Assembly: GCA_013368445.1 (NCBI GenBank)
Contig: JAACJO010000007.1
Location: 806,001 to 870,000, forward strand
Length of the DNA stretch: 64,000 nucleotides
Source: Leucocoprinus leucothites
Lineage: Eukaryota; Basidiomycota; Agaricomycetes; Agaricales; Agaricaceae
Reading direction: 5' to 3'
The stretch's first letter is position 1, and each line of letters starts with the position of its first letter. Below, piece by piece: positions 23,558 through 34,854 of the stretch. The position numbers and the translations under genes are program-made. The notes below the pieces were generated by a model. It had not been told where the DNA came from. It worked only from the letters and a program-made list of their open reading frames with translations, and did no database searches.

Positions 23558-25920
23558 ATGGAATCTCAGGATATGGGCTGGGATACGAGGCCGCTGCCTC
23601 CAGGATGGTCTTTGGGCTTTGATGAAGAGTGAGCATTTCCAGTGCTAGTTCGTTGCAGCTTATTTAATGGTGGACATTATTTGGGCGCCGTGTGTAACTT
23701 AGAACACAAAGAAGGTAGGGACCAAACTTGCCTAACTAGTGAGGAAACTGACTGAATGCATAAAGTTGCTATTTTCATTACGACACTTCACCGCCGTCTG
23801 TCTCATATACCCACCCTCTTGACATTGACACAGGGACAGATCCTTTGCAAATGTCCTCTGTCACTACAACTACCCGACATTCTTCTTCGCGTCCTCTTCC
23901 CAGACCACCAGGTGCTGCTCCTCCCTACGAACCAAGTCCCCTCGAGCCTCCACAAAAGCAGCCGCTGGTCCCTCAGCCTTCGAGTTCTCCGCCTACCTAC
24001 TCCAATTCTATCATACCTCCCTCCCCGAAACCATCAGCCTCAACTTCTTCACCGAAGCACAATCCCCAGCGATCATTCGTTATGCATAATCCTCCGCCCA
24101 GGATGAGCGCTGCTCAACAGCTCTATGCGAGCTCGTTTGCAGATCGTGGACCCTCTGTCGCATCTCTGCCCCCACCATCCCTCCATCCATCAAACAATAC
24201 CATGAGCCGACAATCGCTCTACAAAACTGGTGTCGCCTCTTATGTTCAATCTTCCCCTCCCACTCAACGGCCCAGATCCCCAACTTCCACCATTTCCTCG
24301 CTATCGTTGACCATGAGTCCGCAGATGAATTCATCTCCCACACACCTCTCTTCATTTGTGCCTCAATCTCCTCCCTACTCGGAGCGTTCATTTTCGGATG
24401 AAGGGCCGAACACAAGTCCCATAAATCAGAACAGCATGCCACCGCACCACCGAAGCCACACTGAACCTGATGGGCATTTCCGTCCATCTATCACGACGCA
24501 GATCTATGATCGACCTGCATCTCAGCCAATGCGGAACACCATTTACAATAATCATAGTCTGAACCAGCCAACGCGAACGCTGTTCGACCTCAAGTATGTC
24601 AATGTTGAAGGGAACAAGCCCAAGCAGGCAAGGAACGTGAAGATGGCTGCCAAACCTCCGCCGAATTCGGGAGAACTAGGTGTGGCGCATGCTGGAAACC
24701 ATACTTCTCAGACTACGGTTTCCCCACAGCCTGGTGGATCAGTTGCTCTTGGTATTCCAATTCCCCCGCCAAATGCAGCTACATCAGGTATCCATTTGCC
24801 CATGCCGACTGCACAACCTGCGTCCCACGTTCCTTCCCCGTCACCTCTTCCAAATAGTCAGCCACATACAGGTTTTATTTCGCCCCCTCCTCCACCTCCG
24901 CCTCTTCCCAACGCTCAGCCACAACATCAACAGCAGCAGTTGCCACTCGCACCTGTCCGTCCCCAAAGCCTCGTCCCGCCGCATTCCCCTCCCATTCAGC
25001 AGCCTCAGCAGGCTTCTCATTCCCAACAGCATTCCTATTCTCAACAGCATTCCCACCCTCAACAACATACCCATCCTCAACAACCTCCCCACCTTCAACA
25101 ACCTCCCCACCTTCAACAACCTCCCCACCCTCAACAGCATCCCCATCCTCAACAACATCCCCACCCTCAACAGCATCCCCATCCTCAACAGCATCCCCAT
25201 CCTCAACAATATCCCCATCCTCAATATCAACAGCAGCAGCAACAAGTGCAGCAACATCCTCAGGCCAATCAAACTTCGAATCAACCAGCCAAGCCGGCTA
25301 AACAATCAAATGGACTGTTCAGCAGCTTCGCCAACGGATTTGCCAACGAACTGGGCCACACTGCTGTCCAGTTTGGCGCGCAGGCGGTTTTGTCGAGTTT
25401 AGGCGTGGGCGGCGATGAGGATGGTGAAGATGATGGTGGAGGTGGAATTCTTGATTTTCTGACTCGCTCTGGCGGCGACGATGCTGGAGGTGGTACCGAT
25501 CCCGCCCCAGCTCCTGCTGTGGAATATGCACCGATAGCTCAAGATCCTGGTGCGGTTTACGCTCCTCAAGACCCTGGTGTCGCGACTGCACCTCCGGCGG
25601 ATCCTGGAACAGTTTACGTTCCTCCTCAAGACCCGGGCATTGTCTATGCACCCGCGACGGTGGGCGTAGAATATCAGGCGAGCTACTCGACTAATATTCA
25701 GTCGACGTCGTACAACATTGAACTACCGAAGTTCGAGTATCACCATCATTCAGGTGGCAATAATCATGGAGGTGGTGGGCACGCTCAATCAAATAATCAC
25801 ATTCCACCCGGTGCTCAGCAGCCTTACCCACCTCACGCCCATCTTCCTCAGAGTGCTGCTCAGGCATATGCTCCTCACCAAGCACAACTACCGGGTTATA
25901 ACCCATATCAATATAATTGA
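23558..25920 (+). CDS. WW-domain, Pro/His/Gln-rich protein
   Basis: The obvious long ORF opens near 23845, but the gene starts earlier. Exon 1 (23558-23628) gives MESQDMGWDTRPLPPGWSLGF; a 12-nt exon (23703-23714) and the long exon 23766-25920 complete a WW domain: LPPGW, DEETQRS, CYFHYDT, then THPL (residues about 13-46). The second signature Trp is Tyr here. The 745-aa product then has a Pro/Ser-rich disordered region, a PQQHPH repeat, an amphipathic stretch ANGFANELGHTAVQFGAQAV, an acidic Gly-rich patch and a Tyr/Pro/Ala-rich end. WW domains bind Pro-rich ligands; the protein may be an adaptor, possibly self-binding. Function unknown. Confidence 0.8.
25054..25227 (+). repeat. 18-bp tandem repeat coding PQQHPH
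   Basis: About ten imperfect 18-bp units of the form CCTCAACAGCATCCCCAT run in frame through the WW-protein gene. Some units read CTTCAACAACCTCCCCAC instead, giving LQQPPH. Variation between units is mostly silent or His/Pro, which suggests slippage held in frame by selection. Confidence 0.85.
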
Positions 25921-26391
25921 TGCCAGCGTATGCGTCTTTTACTCCCACATCCTATTTCATATCCCATTCTCCCATGCTTCATTGTCTAGAAGCCCAGAAG
26001 CCCATTTATATTCAGCTGACTGCTTACTGCTTCTTATCGTCATATATACATCGGATCTGTCGGACGGAGCTCATCCATGTTTTCGTTTCCTTGGGTTGCT
26101 TTCAGGAGTTTGATACCTCCCGGATGTATTATGTGTTAAGTTACAAAGTGATACATTGTGCAGTCTCTAAGCCAATCGAAAGGTCTATCAAATGTATGGA
26201 TACAAAGCAGGACATTGTGAATAAGAAAAAATGCACAGCAGCAATTAAACAAGAACAGAGTTGAGGTAAATTATGGAAAGGAGCATGTGCGTGGTAGGCC
26301 TGAACGAGTTGACCAAGATCAGGAGACAGGAGGCGGGTGTGAACGCAGAGTATATATGGAGTAAATGGGAAAGATGAGGGATCACAAAAGA
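25921..26391. other. Intergenic region between convergent genes
   Basis: 470 bp holding the 3' UTRs of the WW-protein gene and of ISA1. Nothing else recognised. Confidence 0.5.
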
Positions 26392-27218
26392 TTATGATCC
26401 TACTGTGAATGACTCCCCACACCCGCAAGCATCCTTGATATTAGGGTTCTTGAATGAGAATTTGGCACTAAGGATCATCACTGCGTCAGAATAGATCATA
26501 ATCAAGGAGGAAAAGATGGTCATACCTGAGAGCATCTTCCTTCCAGTCCATCTCGCTTCCAATTATTGAAAACAGGGCCTTTGAATCTATAAGCACCTTG
26601 ACACCGTCCTGTTCTACGACCTCGTCAAACTTTCCAGGCTTGTCTACATAGTCTAAATGGTATGAGAGTCCAGCGCATCCCTTATTCCGTACTCCGATAC
26701 GTATAAGTTGTGGGGTTGGACCGCAAAGTAGTGCGTGTAATCGTGAAACAGCAGTAGGCGTCTACATGATAGGACAGATGGTCAGTTAGCATTTAGCACG
26801 GACAATCACGTAAAAACGAAGGGGGGACAATACATGTGAATAGTAGAAAGTGGTGGGGATGGCTAAGAAAGTCTAGAGCACTCACAATCGTCAAAGCGGC
26901 CTTGGTCGATCGTATTCTAGGCCGGGGCGTTTCCGCTTTTGGTGCTGGAGGTGGCCGAGCAGCAACCTGGGGTGAGGCCGCGTCATTTGAAAGTTGGGTC
27001 CCCTCTGGAGTAACCACTGGAGTAGTTTCAGGAAGTGGTGAAGGCGACCGGGGTACATGGTGCTGCTGGGTATGCTGTGGTGGTCGTAGAGCCGACATCA
27101 TTGCGCGCCGGGTGAACACGGTTGAACACGGAGAGGGCTGGTGAGTCGGGTGAACGGGTGCAGAAGGAAACAAGCGAGCAGCATGTCTAAGCCGTGAGAG
27201 ATGCAGCGAGGAGGACAT
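26392..27218 (-). CDS. ISA1: Mitochondrial iron-sulfur assembly protein Isa1
   Basis: An A-type carrier needed for 4Fe-4S cluster maturation in mitochondria. Three exons (27218-26886, 26761-26526, 26467-26392) give 214 aa. The first about 110 residues are Arg/Ser/Pro-rich, fitting a mitochondrial presequence plus a fungal linker. The A-type fold follows: TPTAVSRLHALL, RIGVRNKGCAGLSYHLDY, VLIDSKALFSIIGSEMDW and the C-terminal KDACGCGESF. All three conserved cysteines (GCAG and CGCG) are present. The first true ATG is at 27218. RVS167 ends 225 bp upstream on the same strand. Confidence 0.95.
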
Positions 27219-27443
27219 GGCGGAGAGCGCAAAAGAGGTCGTTGATTGAAAACGACACCGCGCCGCTCTACCAAGGCCCGGCTGATACAATCTGTTAGGT
27301 CTTGTTTGTACAGGCCCTGACAACCAATCACACGCGATCTATTATCTTTGGACTGTCGCGCAAACCAGCCATGGTTTGTCGATAAATAATGCAACGAGTG
27401 CTAATTGCTACGTAGTTATAATCAATGATCAAGATATAGTTAT

Positions 27444-29312
27444 CTAAGTCTCTTGCACATAGTTTCCTGTTCAGCTAATCAGCATTTCGATTATTTTGTC
27501 AAAACTTCGATGGCATACCAGGGAAAACACCCTCCTGTCCGTTCAATCGACCAGTCCACCAGTCCTCTGTACTCCCTGTCCGCTGAACCAATTCGATGCG
27601 ATCACCAGCATTAAACGACAGATCTCCGTCAGCCTACAACAAATTGAGTCATTGATAGTCAAATCACGCCTACTGACGCTTACCTGGGCAGTAAAATCAT
27701 ACAAAGCAACAACATATTGTACTGCTGGCTTAGGTTTGGGTTTCGATTTGAGAGGCGGGGGTGGTGGCGGAGCCTTTTTCGCCGCGGCGGCGGCGGCGGC
27801 AGCAGCAGCAGACGAAGATCCGTTTGATGGTGGTGATGGTGTATACGGAGGTGGAGCCGCGTGTCCCATCGAGGGTGATGAACCTCCTAGAGATGGTGGC
27901 GGAGGTGCTTTCTTATAAGCCGCCGCAGAAGACAATGAACGACTAGGTGGTGGGGAGCGCAAGCTTGACCCCGATCCAGCGGAGGAAGTGGCTGTAACAG
28001 CGGAAGGTGCCCGCTGTAGATTGCTCTGACTCCTTTGAGTCTGTACCAGTCGCGCTTCGGGATCATTAGCTTTCATCTGCTAGAGGCATTACGGACAACT
28101 TACAAACTGAAACAATTCGCTTGACAATATTTAGGTTCTCGATGACATGCCAAGCATCAGTTCGCTTCTCCTCGTACGACTGTTCGATTGCGCTGCCTGG
28201 CATGTTTGCAATCTCATACTTGGCATCATCCGCGAAGCTGTTCATCTTCTCCAGAATCAGATAATAAATGTTTAGTCTGCGTGGAGTGAGCATTTTCGAA
28301 CACGTTAAACGAATATGGCAACTTACTGCATGTAGAAGAACGAGTTGAACAGAGGATCGATGAACTGAGTCGAAAGCTGCATGAATCGAGGGAGATCTTG
28401 CTTCAACGCAGTATTGATATATTCATACTCATTGGTCGCAATTTCGAAATCTTGTTCGAGCTAGGTACAATGTAGTCAGGGTAGCTTATTCCCTAGAGGT
28501 CGCGACCCACCTTGAACAGGTTCTTCTCATCGCTCAGCGACTTTTCCTTCTTATCCCGCAACTTTGTCAAGGAATTGTTAAATCGATCATAATCTGTGAG
28601 CTGGGCAACGTCAAGATCTTATCAGGTAGGTGGCCACGTAGACTCACTTTATGATCTCGCTTGGTGATGGTTTTCCGAATCTGCTTCATGACCGTTACGA
28701 GCTCCTTAGCAGGACTTAAAATCCTGCTCTCAATCAACTCGAGTTCAGGCAGGACCAGTGCCTTCAATTCCTCCATCGCAGTTTCGTATTTCGTGACGCT
28801 ACGGATGGTTTGGTCCGCATCGGGGTGTTTTCCCAATAAATCGTATTCGCCAACAATAGGATTGAAGATAGCTGAAAAGTGGGTAGCAAATCCGTGCCCA
28901 TGATTGAATAGTACTGTTCAGATCAATAGGCTAAGTGCTGTCTTCCTGAATGGCAAGATGGCTCCACCCACAAGTTACTGCCTCGCAGAACGACTTGGTA
29001 TCTTTGATCAGGCGCTCAGCTGCAGTCTCCAGGTTCGAGAAGTGTCGGTTGTAATCGTCAAACTCTGCATCCTTGGACTCTACACACGAATATCACAATA
29101 TCCAAATCGAGCAAAAGAAACGAGAGGAGGATAGAAACCGTCAGCCCAGGTATTAAGGACAAGCACACGAAAGTCGACGGGCTAATCTTACTTTTAGACA
29201 TTCCGATCTTGCTAGTGACCTGGAAGGGGGTCCTACGGACCATCAAAATCTCTTCACAGGTATATATTCCACTATATACATACCTAGCCAAGGCCTTGCC
29301 GATGCCCTTCAT
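27444..29312 (-). CDS. RVS167: Amphiphysin-like BAR/SH3 protein Rvs167 (Hob1)
   Basis: A membrane-bending protein of endocytosis and actin patches. Ten exons give 456 aa: 29312-29284, 29232-29192, 29079-28972, 28913-28648, 28600-28511, 28460-28327, 28276-28108, 28079-27684, 27633-27519, 27466-27444. The BAR domain spans residues about 15-240 ([68 protein letters not shown]). A Pro/Ala/Ser linker with a run of alanines follows. The SH3 domain ([37 protein letters not shown]) closes the protein. The last coding exon is 23 nt. The junction after exon 7 is doubtful: either a 28-bp intron or a 67-bp intron ending at 28041. Confidence 0.93.
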
Positions 29313-29646
29313 CGTGAGGTATAGGGAGGTGTGGTGGAGGTGTGGTGGATGTGATGATGACCTGTAAATGTGGGCTGAGACAGTAGAAACCGTGCTGTGC
29401 TTTTCACACGCTGCATCAATATCGGAATCTGTGAATCTGTTCTCGAGGCTTTCTCTGCCCCACGGCCAAGACGGACACCACTAGCCTAGCCGATATTTGT
29501 GTCTGTATTATAACGCCTGTAGATTGAGTCAGAACTTCCTATGGCTAGGATTTTATCGTTGGGCGCCTCACGTGGGGATATCTAATTAGCTATTTATTCA
29601 TCCGGCACCGAGCTTCAGTCAAACTACCCTTTACACTCCCACCACC
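29313..29646. promoter_or_regulatory. Shared divergent promoter, RVS167 and SDO1
   Basis: 334 bp separate the two opposite start codons. It carries a GTGGTGGAGGT duplication near 29330-29350. No specific site was identified. Confidence 0.4.
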
Positions 29647-30743
29647 ATGCCCGTCATCAACCAACCATCCAACCAGATCAAGTACGGTCTCACTCGGACC
29701 ATCTTCGAACAGAATTCTGATACCCTTCCTCAGGCTCACAAACGTATCTATAGTCCGACTGAAGAAGGGCGGCAAGCGATTCGAGGTCACGATTTTATTT
29801 CATTTCTTGATTCAGGCCCAAGCTGATTCGCAGCTTACAGGTCGCATGCTACAAGAACAAAGTACAAGAATGGCGGAACGGAGTGTGAGTGTCTTCTTCC
29901 TCAGAAAGGCTGAAAGAAAGGCCAACGAACCAAGTTGTGTCCTCTAGTGAAACAAATCTAGACGATGTCCTACAAATCAGCAACGTATTCACCAATGTCT
30001 CTAAGGGCGAGGTCGCAAAACACAATGATCTTCAAAAAGCCTTTGGATCTTCCGATATCGATAAAGTTGTTGCAGAGGTGAGCTTATCCTTCAGGTACAT
30101 ACGTCATCGGAGAGGAAGGAGTAACCAGTGACCTTCAATAGATTCTCAAGAAAGGAGAAGTTCAAGTTAACGAAAAAGAACGCGAACACGATCTCACTTC
30201 GCTACGCAAAGAAATTGCTACACTCGTCGCTGAGAAGTGTGTAGATCCAGCCACGCAAACGCTATACCCTGTAGGTGTGATAGAAAAGGCCATGGCGGAG
30301 GCTGGGTTTAGCGTTAAACAAGGCAAGACTGCGAAGAGTCAAGTATGCTATCACATTCATCTCCTTTTGAGGTGGGCTTGCTAACGAGCTTGGGGATAGG
30401 TGTCAGAGTGCATCCGACTACTCCAATCGGATTCCAAACTCCCTATTCAGCGTGCGCGGATGCGTGTACGCGTATCTGTGCCTGCTGCCGATAGTGAGCG
30501 ATTACGTGAGGGGATCGCCAAGTTTGGTGACAAAGTAGAACATGAAGAGGCACATGAGCAAGATTGGGAAGTGGTAGGCTTCTTTGCTACATTTTTTGTT
30601 CCTGGAAGAAACTGAAGCAACTGTGGCAGACCATGCTCATCGATCCAAGTGCATTCCGCAGTATCAACGAGCTCCTACAAAAAGAGGTCAAAAACCGTGG
30701 ACGAATTGAAACACTCACCTTTGCTGCGACAGCGAGCACTTGA
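29647..30743 (+). CDS. SDO1: Ribosome maturation factor Sdo1 (SBDS)
   Basis: Works with the GTPase Efl1 to release Tif6/eIF6 from new 60S subunits. Seven exons (29647-29681, 29734-29785, 29841-29884, 29948-30077, 30142-30342, 30400-30573, 30630-30743) give 249 aa, the same size as yeast Sdo1. The FYSH domain shows [26 protein letters not shown] and SNVFTNVSKGEVA; the central helical domain has EKEREHDLTSLRKEIA and CVDPATQTLYPVGVIEKAM; the C-terminal domain has DWEV, DPSAFRSINELLQKE. It is divergent from RVS167 and tail to tail with ALG1, with only 85 bp between stops. Confidence 0.97.
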
Positions 30744-30828
30744 ATTGTCTTCTCGTTCACCTTGACCACAAGCAATACCCTTTTGTAGACCAGCTTATAT
30801 TGCTGTAATATTACACATGCTCTCGCTG

Positions 30829-32868
30829 TTATAGATTTACGTCACTGAGTATGAGTCCTCTCATTACTCTATTCCAGTTATCTCCCCAGTCGGTCCAGAC
30901 CCACTGATCACTGGCATCACCAACGGCAGCCTTCACCGAATGGGAATGCAACCGTGACTTGGATGGTGTTTCCAGTGAGCTTGCAAGACTTTTAAGTTTT
31001 GGTGAATCAGGGAACGACGCCAATAGTTCCTGAAGTCTTATTAGGCGGGTCCGTGAATGTGACGACACATAATCGCACCTCAATCTGTTCCGCCAGCTGA
31101 GCTGCATTCGAAAATACGAGTCCATTCACTTTATCTTTCACTAGCTCGTCCAAACTGTATCCGTGTCAATAGTCACAAAAGAACGGAGAAAGAGGCAGTT
31201 CAACACACCAGTCAAACTTCAGCGCACAAACCGGCAAGCCACATCCAAACATATCAACAACCTTCATCGGCAGATCCAGTGCTGACGAGCTCGAATGTAA
31301 ACATACACCCAAATCTGCCGAGCCTAATAGGACTGGATAGTCTTCCGCCTCTAGCCACAAACTCACACACCGAACCCATTTCCATTTTTTCTGCAGCTCG
31401 TTAATCTGCTTCATATAGGTATCACGGAGAGGGCCTTTGCCCGTAACTACTACCAAGACCTTTGGTAGCGGGGAGGATGATCTCTGAGCTACGGCGCGAA
31501 CTTCATACATGCTAAGAGCTTCAAGGAGGATCGAAAAATCTTCATCTGGTGTCCAAGATGTACTTGATACGAGCAATGCAGGCCTATCTTGTCGCAGAGT
31601 AGGGAGACGGATTTCATGGTAAGTTTGTTCATTACTGATTTCGACAAGAGGAGTTCCAAGAGGTGACGGCTCAATCATTGAAGCCGATGTAGGTGACCTA
31701 GACGTATATGAAAGCTCTGCGGCAGGGGTGGCCAACGGCGTTTCTGAGGGAGGTGGAGTGGTTTGAGTGAAGGGTGTGGAGTATGGTGGAGAAGAGGAAG
31801 GAAGGAAGTCATGGAGGGAGGATTGCGCGAAGAGGGATGCGCGAAGGTGTTGAAAAAGCTGTGGTACATTTCGTCAGTGGGCGTACTGGGAAAGTACAGG
31901 CTACGAACCTCATGGGTTTCTTGCGGAGACGAACGGTGGAAATGGTGCGGAGGACGATCATACAGGACGATCTTCTTACCTCTGATGTTGTCAGTTAGTT
32001 TCCGGCATCTCGCAATAAACTAATGGCTCACTGAAGATCCCATTCCTTCACCAAATGGTCCTTCATAGCTTTGGTGACGAAAAGATGTGCATAAGCGCAA
32101 CGACCAAACGTTCTCTCAAACCTGTGTTTATTTCAGCATTTTCAAACAATTTGGCTAACGAGTGACTCACCATTTTGCGATGCGAACCAAGGGGTGGTTG
32201 ACTCCAATCTTCAAAGCTAGTATACTATACCCCAGGTTGTGCCAGTCGATAATCACCTTGCATCCTCGAATCTTGCCGACGAACTGAACGATGAGTAATG
32301 TTGGTATGCTAGGAGGATTCTGGCGGAAGCCCTTAGCAGGATTTTCATGACGTTGACGCGCTTTTCTTACCTGGACAAGGATGAACTCTGGAGGAACACG
32401 TATCAAGAAGACGAGGACTATCAGAATAGCGGAGATTTGGTGCAAGACTTTCAGTGGTCCCGCCAGTACGAAAGGTAGTCCTCTAATAATTGCCGGTGGT
32501 TCCGGAAGGTAACGAAGGCGCAGTTTTGGAAGTCGTTCTAACGCAGGTATAGGTCTTGAACCTAGATTAATAGACACGTAGCAGTCGAGACGTCGTGAGC
32601 GAGATGCTCAGAGCTCCCGGGAAGATAACACACCGCCACATCCAATAAGGTCCGTCTCGAAGTCATTTTCTGCAAAGCTCTGTGCATGATACATCATCCG
32701 TGGGCTTCGCCCAATGTCCCCGAGAACAAGTATAGCTACAGAACGAAGGGTATGTTGATTCCGAGGGCGAAAGAAGGACAGAGCCTTCCATGTGAGCAGA
32801 CCCAGAACCAGAAGAAATAAGAGATTCGGCAATACGTCTTTGACGACTTGTATTGGGGGTTCCTTCAT
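30829..32868 (-). CDS. ALG1: Chitobiosyldiphosphodolichol beta-mannosyltransferase
   Basis: Adds the first mannose to GlcNAc2-PP-dolichol on the cytosolic ER face. Eight exons (32868-32634, 32561-32371, 32319-32171, 32121-32032, 31981-31909, 31858-31209, 31154-31079, 31029-30829) give 554 aa. An N-terminal membrane helix ([20 protein letters not shown]) precedes [15 protein letters not shown], a second hydrophobic segment, [36 protein letters not shown] and the glycosyltransferase-4 site [24 protein letters not shown] Ser/Thr/Pro insert of about 75 residues before the GT domain makes it longer than yeast Alg1 (449 aa). An in-frame ATG at 32940 would add 24 residues; I prefer 32868 because the helix follows directly. 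Confidence 0.95.
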
Positions 32869-33044
32869 GATTTGCAATGTAGGAAGAACTTGTACTGGAT
32901 AGAGCGTGTGGGCACTGATGCAAGTAATTTCAACTTCCATATATGGGAGTTACCTCATTTGCCGCCGGCATTCGGGGATTTGTCATTTACATACGCCGTT
33001 AGCCAGTCTTCGTCTTGCTCATCGACCACCACTACCCTACAACC

Positions 33045-34046
33045 ATGTCTTCATCGTTGGCATACCCATCACTACGGAATACCGCGAAACATGCTCTGCG
33101 GAGCAGCAGCACCAAAAGGATCCCTGGCTCGGGAAAAGCGACTCTGATTGGAGTCAGAGCCTTTTCTGCAAGCTGCGCTCACTCTGCGTCACCTCGGAAC
33201 ACCCTTGCATCTGCTTCATCAATACCACAATGGCGACAGGTGGATAGGATTGCTGCACGGACACCTTCCCTTGGTAATTAGTGTGTTTAACGCGATATTT
33301 TCTACTCATTTAGTCCCTTCGCCAGCCCGCTCTATGTTCATCCAAACAGAAACGACACCAAATGAAGATTCGCTCAAATTTATTCCTGGAGTGCAAGTGA
33401 TGGGCGAAGGCACCGCAGAGTTTCTGGACACACGGACTGCACTTGCATCTCCGTTGGCTATCCGGCTTATGGGTGTCGAAGGTGTCACTGGGGTCTTTTA
33501 CGGCCCAGATTTTGTCACAGTCTCTAAAGACTCTGAAAATACATGGGCGGTGGTCAAGCCCGAGATCTATTCTATTCTTATGGAGCATTTCTCCTCGGGA
33601 CAGGCCCTATTCCGCAGCCAGGAAGACCAAGAGGCTGCCGGCCCTCAGGATACCAGAATCCTCGACACAGATTCAGAGACAGTGGCGATGATCAAGGAGC
33701 TTTTAGAAACGAGGGTGCGGCCTGCTATCATGGAGGATGGCGGAGATATTGAATATCGAGGCTTTGATGAAAGTGACGGAATTGTCAAGGTTAAGCTCAA
33801 AGGAAGCTGCAGAGGGTGTGATTCTAGCACTGTCACGCTTAAGAGCGGGATTGAACGTATGCTGATGCACTACGTTCCCGAAGTCAAGGCCGTGGAACAG
33901 GTGAGAGTTTCTTGGAGGTGTCCACACACCTAGATCTCACAGTCCACATTCTGTAGATTCTCGACCAAGAGGAAGAGGTAGCTCTCAGTGAGTTTGAAAA
34001 ACTTGAGAGGACGTTATCGCAAAATGACAAAAAGGACTCGGAGTGA
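33045..34046 (+). CDS. NFU1: Mitochondrial Nfu1 iron-sulfur scaffold
   Basis: Delivers 4Fe-4S clusters to mitochondrial targets such as lipoate synthase. Three exons (33045-33273, 33326-33900, 33957-34046) give 297 aa. An Arg/Ser-rich presequence is followed by the Nfu N-terminal domain (MFIQTETTPNEDSLKFIPG, LASPLAIRLMGVEGVTGVFYG) and the C-terminal NifU domain (IKELLETRVRPAIMEDGGDIEY) with the cluster-binding CRGC pair (Cys238 and Cys241) in KLKGSCRGCDSS. Two acceptors for exon 2 (after 33313 or 33325) are in the same phase and differ by four residues. It is divergent from ALG1 (176 bp). Confidence 0.96.
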
Positions 34047-34854
34047 GTTGCTCGAGATTTACCTTGCTTTGTTGCCTAATGGTCCTCATGCTCATTTGCA
34101 GTATGGCTCGATATATGTCTCCCTAATTTATGCTCTGTATGGTGGCTCCAAAATAGACTTTATTCCTATCGACATCAGCTCATGAGAATAACGTTCCCAC
34201 TTCCGGCTCATCTGATTGGTTGTGCACCTGCTTGCGCCTGTCGTATTATTCGTGGGTGACGGCGTCGTTCCATCAATCCAACAAGAAGTTGAGTTAATAC
34301 GAACATCGCCCACCCCAATGGTTCGTCCGAGGAGCTGCGAAACGAGATACTTCTCATCCCAGTTCCTTTACCACCTTTATTGAGAATATTTAGAATGTCT
34401 GTTGATTAGGTCTCACGGATTTGCCTTACTTACCTTGCTATACCATGTGCCATTCCAGGTTTGGGAATGTAACATGGCAGGCGCCTCAAGATGAGGGAAT
34501 ACCATTTAAAAAGGCATTGAAAACTCCGGGGAACTTTAGCTCGCAGAGTCTGAAGTTAAACTGGGGCGCATGATTAGAATCAAGATGTCAGGGGACGGAC
34601 GTAACGGAGTGAATGGGGAAGAAGGTGCCTTGCATGCAGCAACGTGACATTGTGACGTCAAGTGACCTGTGAACGCCCTGCTGTGCCTAAATGATTCCAT
34701 GGGCATTTCCTTGGCCCAACTCCCTTGACCTTTTAGTCTCGTCTCGTCACAGATCCTTATATCAGTCGTTCCTCCCACCGTCTTTCCCACTGTTGCTTGG
34801 CCTCTTACCACCGTAAACTTTGCGTGCAGTTAGTCTGCATTCTCGTTTGAGCTA
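34047..34854. other. Intergenic region upstream of the copper-fist gene
   Basis: About 800 bp. Holds the NFU1 3' UTR and the promoter of the copper-fist factor, with CT-rich tracts near 34760-34800. Small ORFs have no motifs. Confidence 0.5.

Noticed and set aside
24841..25305. 154-codon minus-strand ORF of Leu/Arg/Gly/Met
   Set aside because: Antisense shadow of the PQQHPH repeat.
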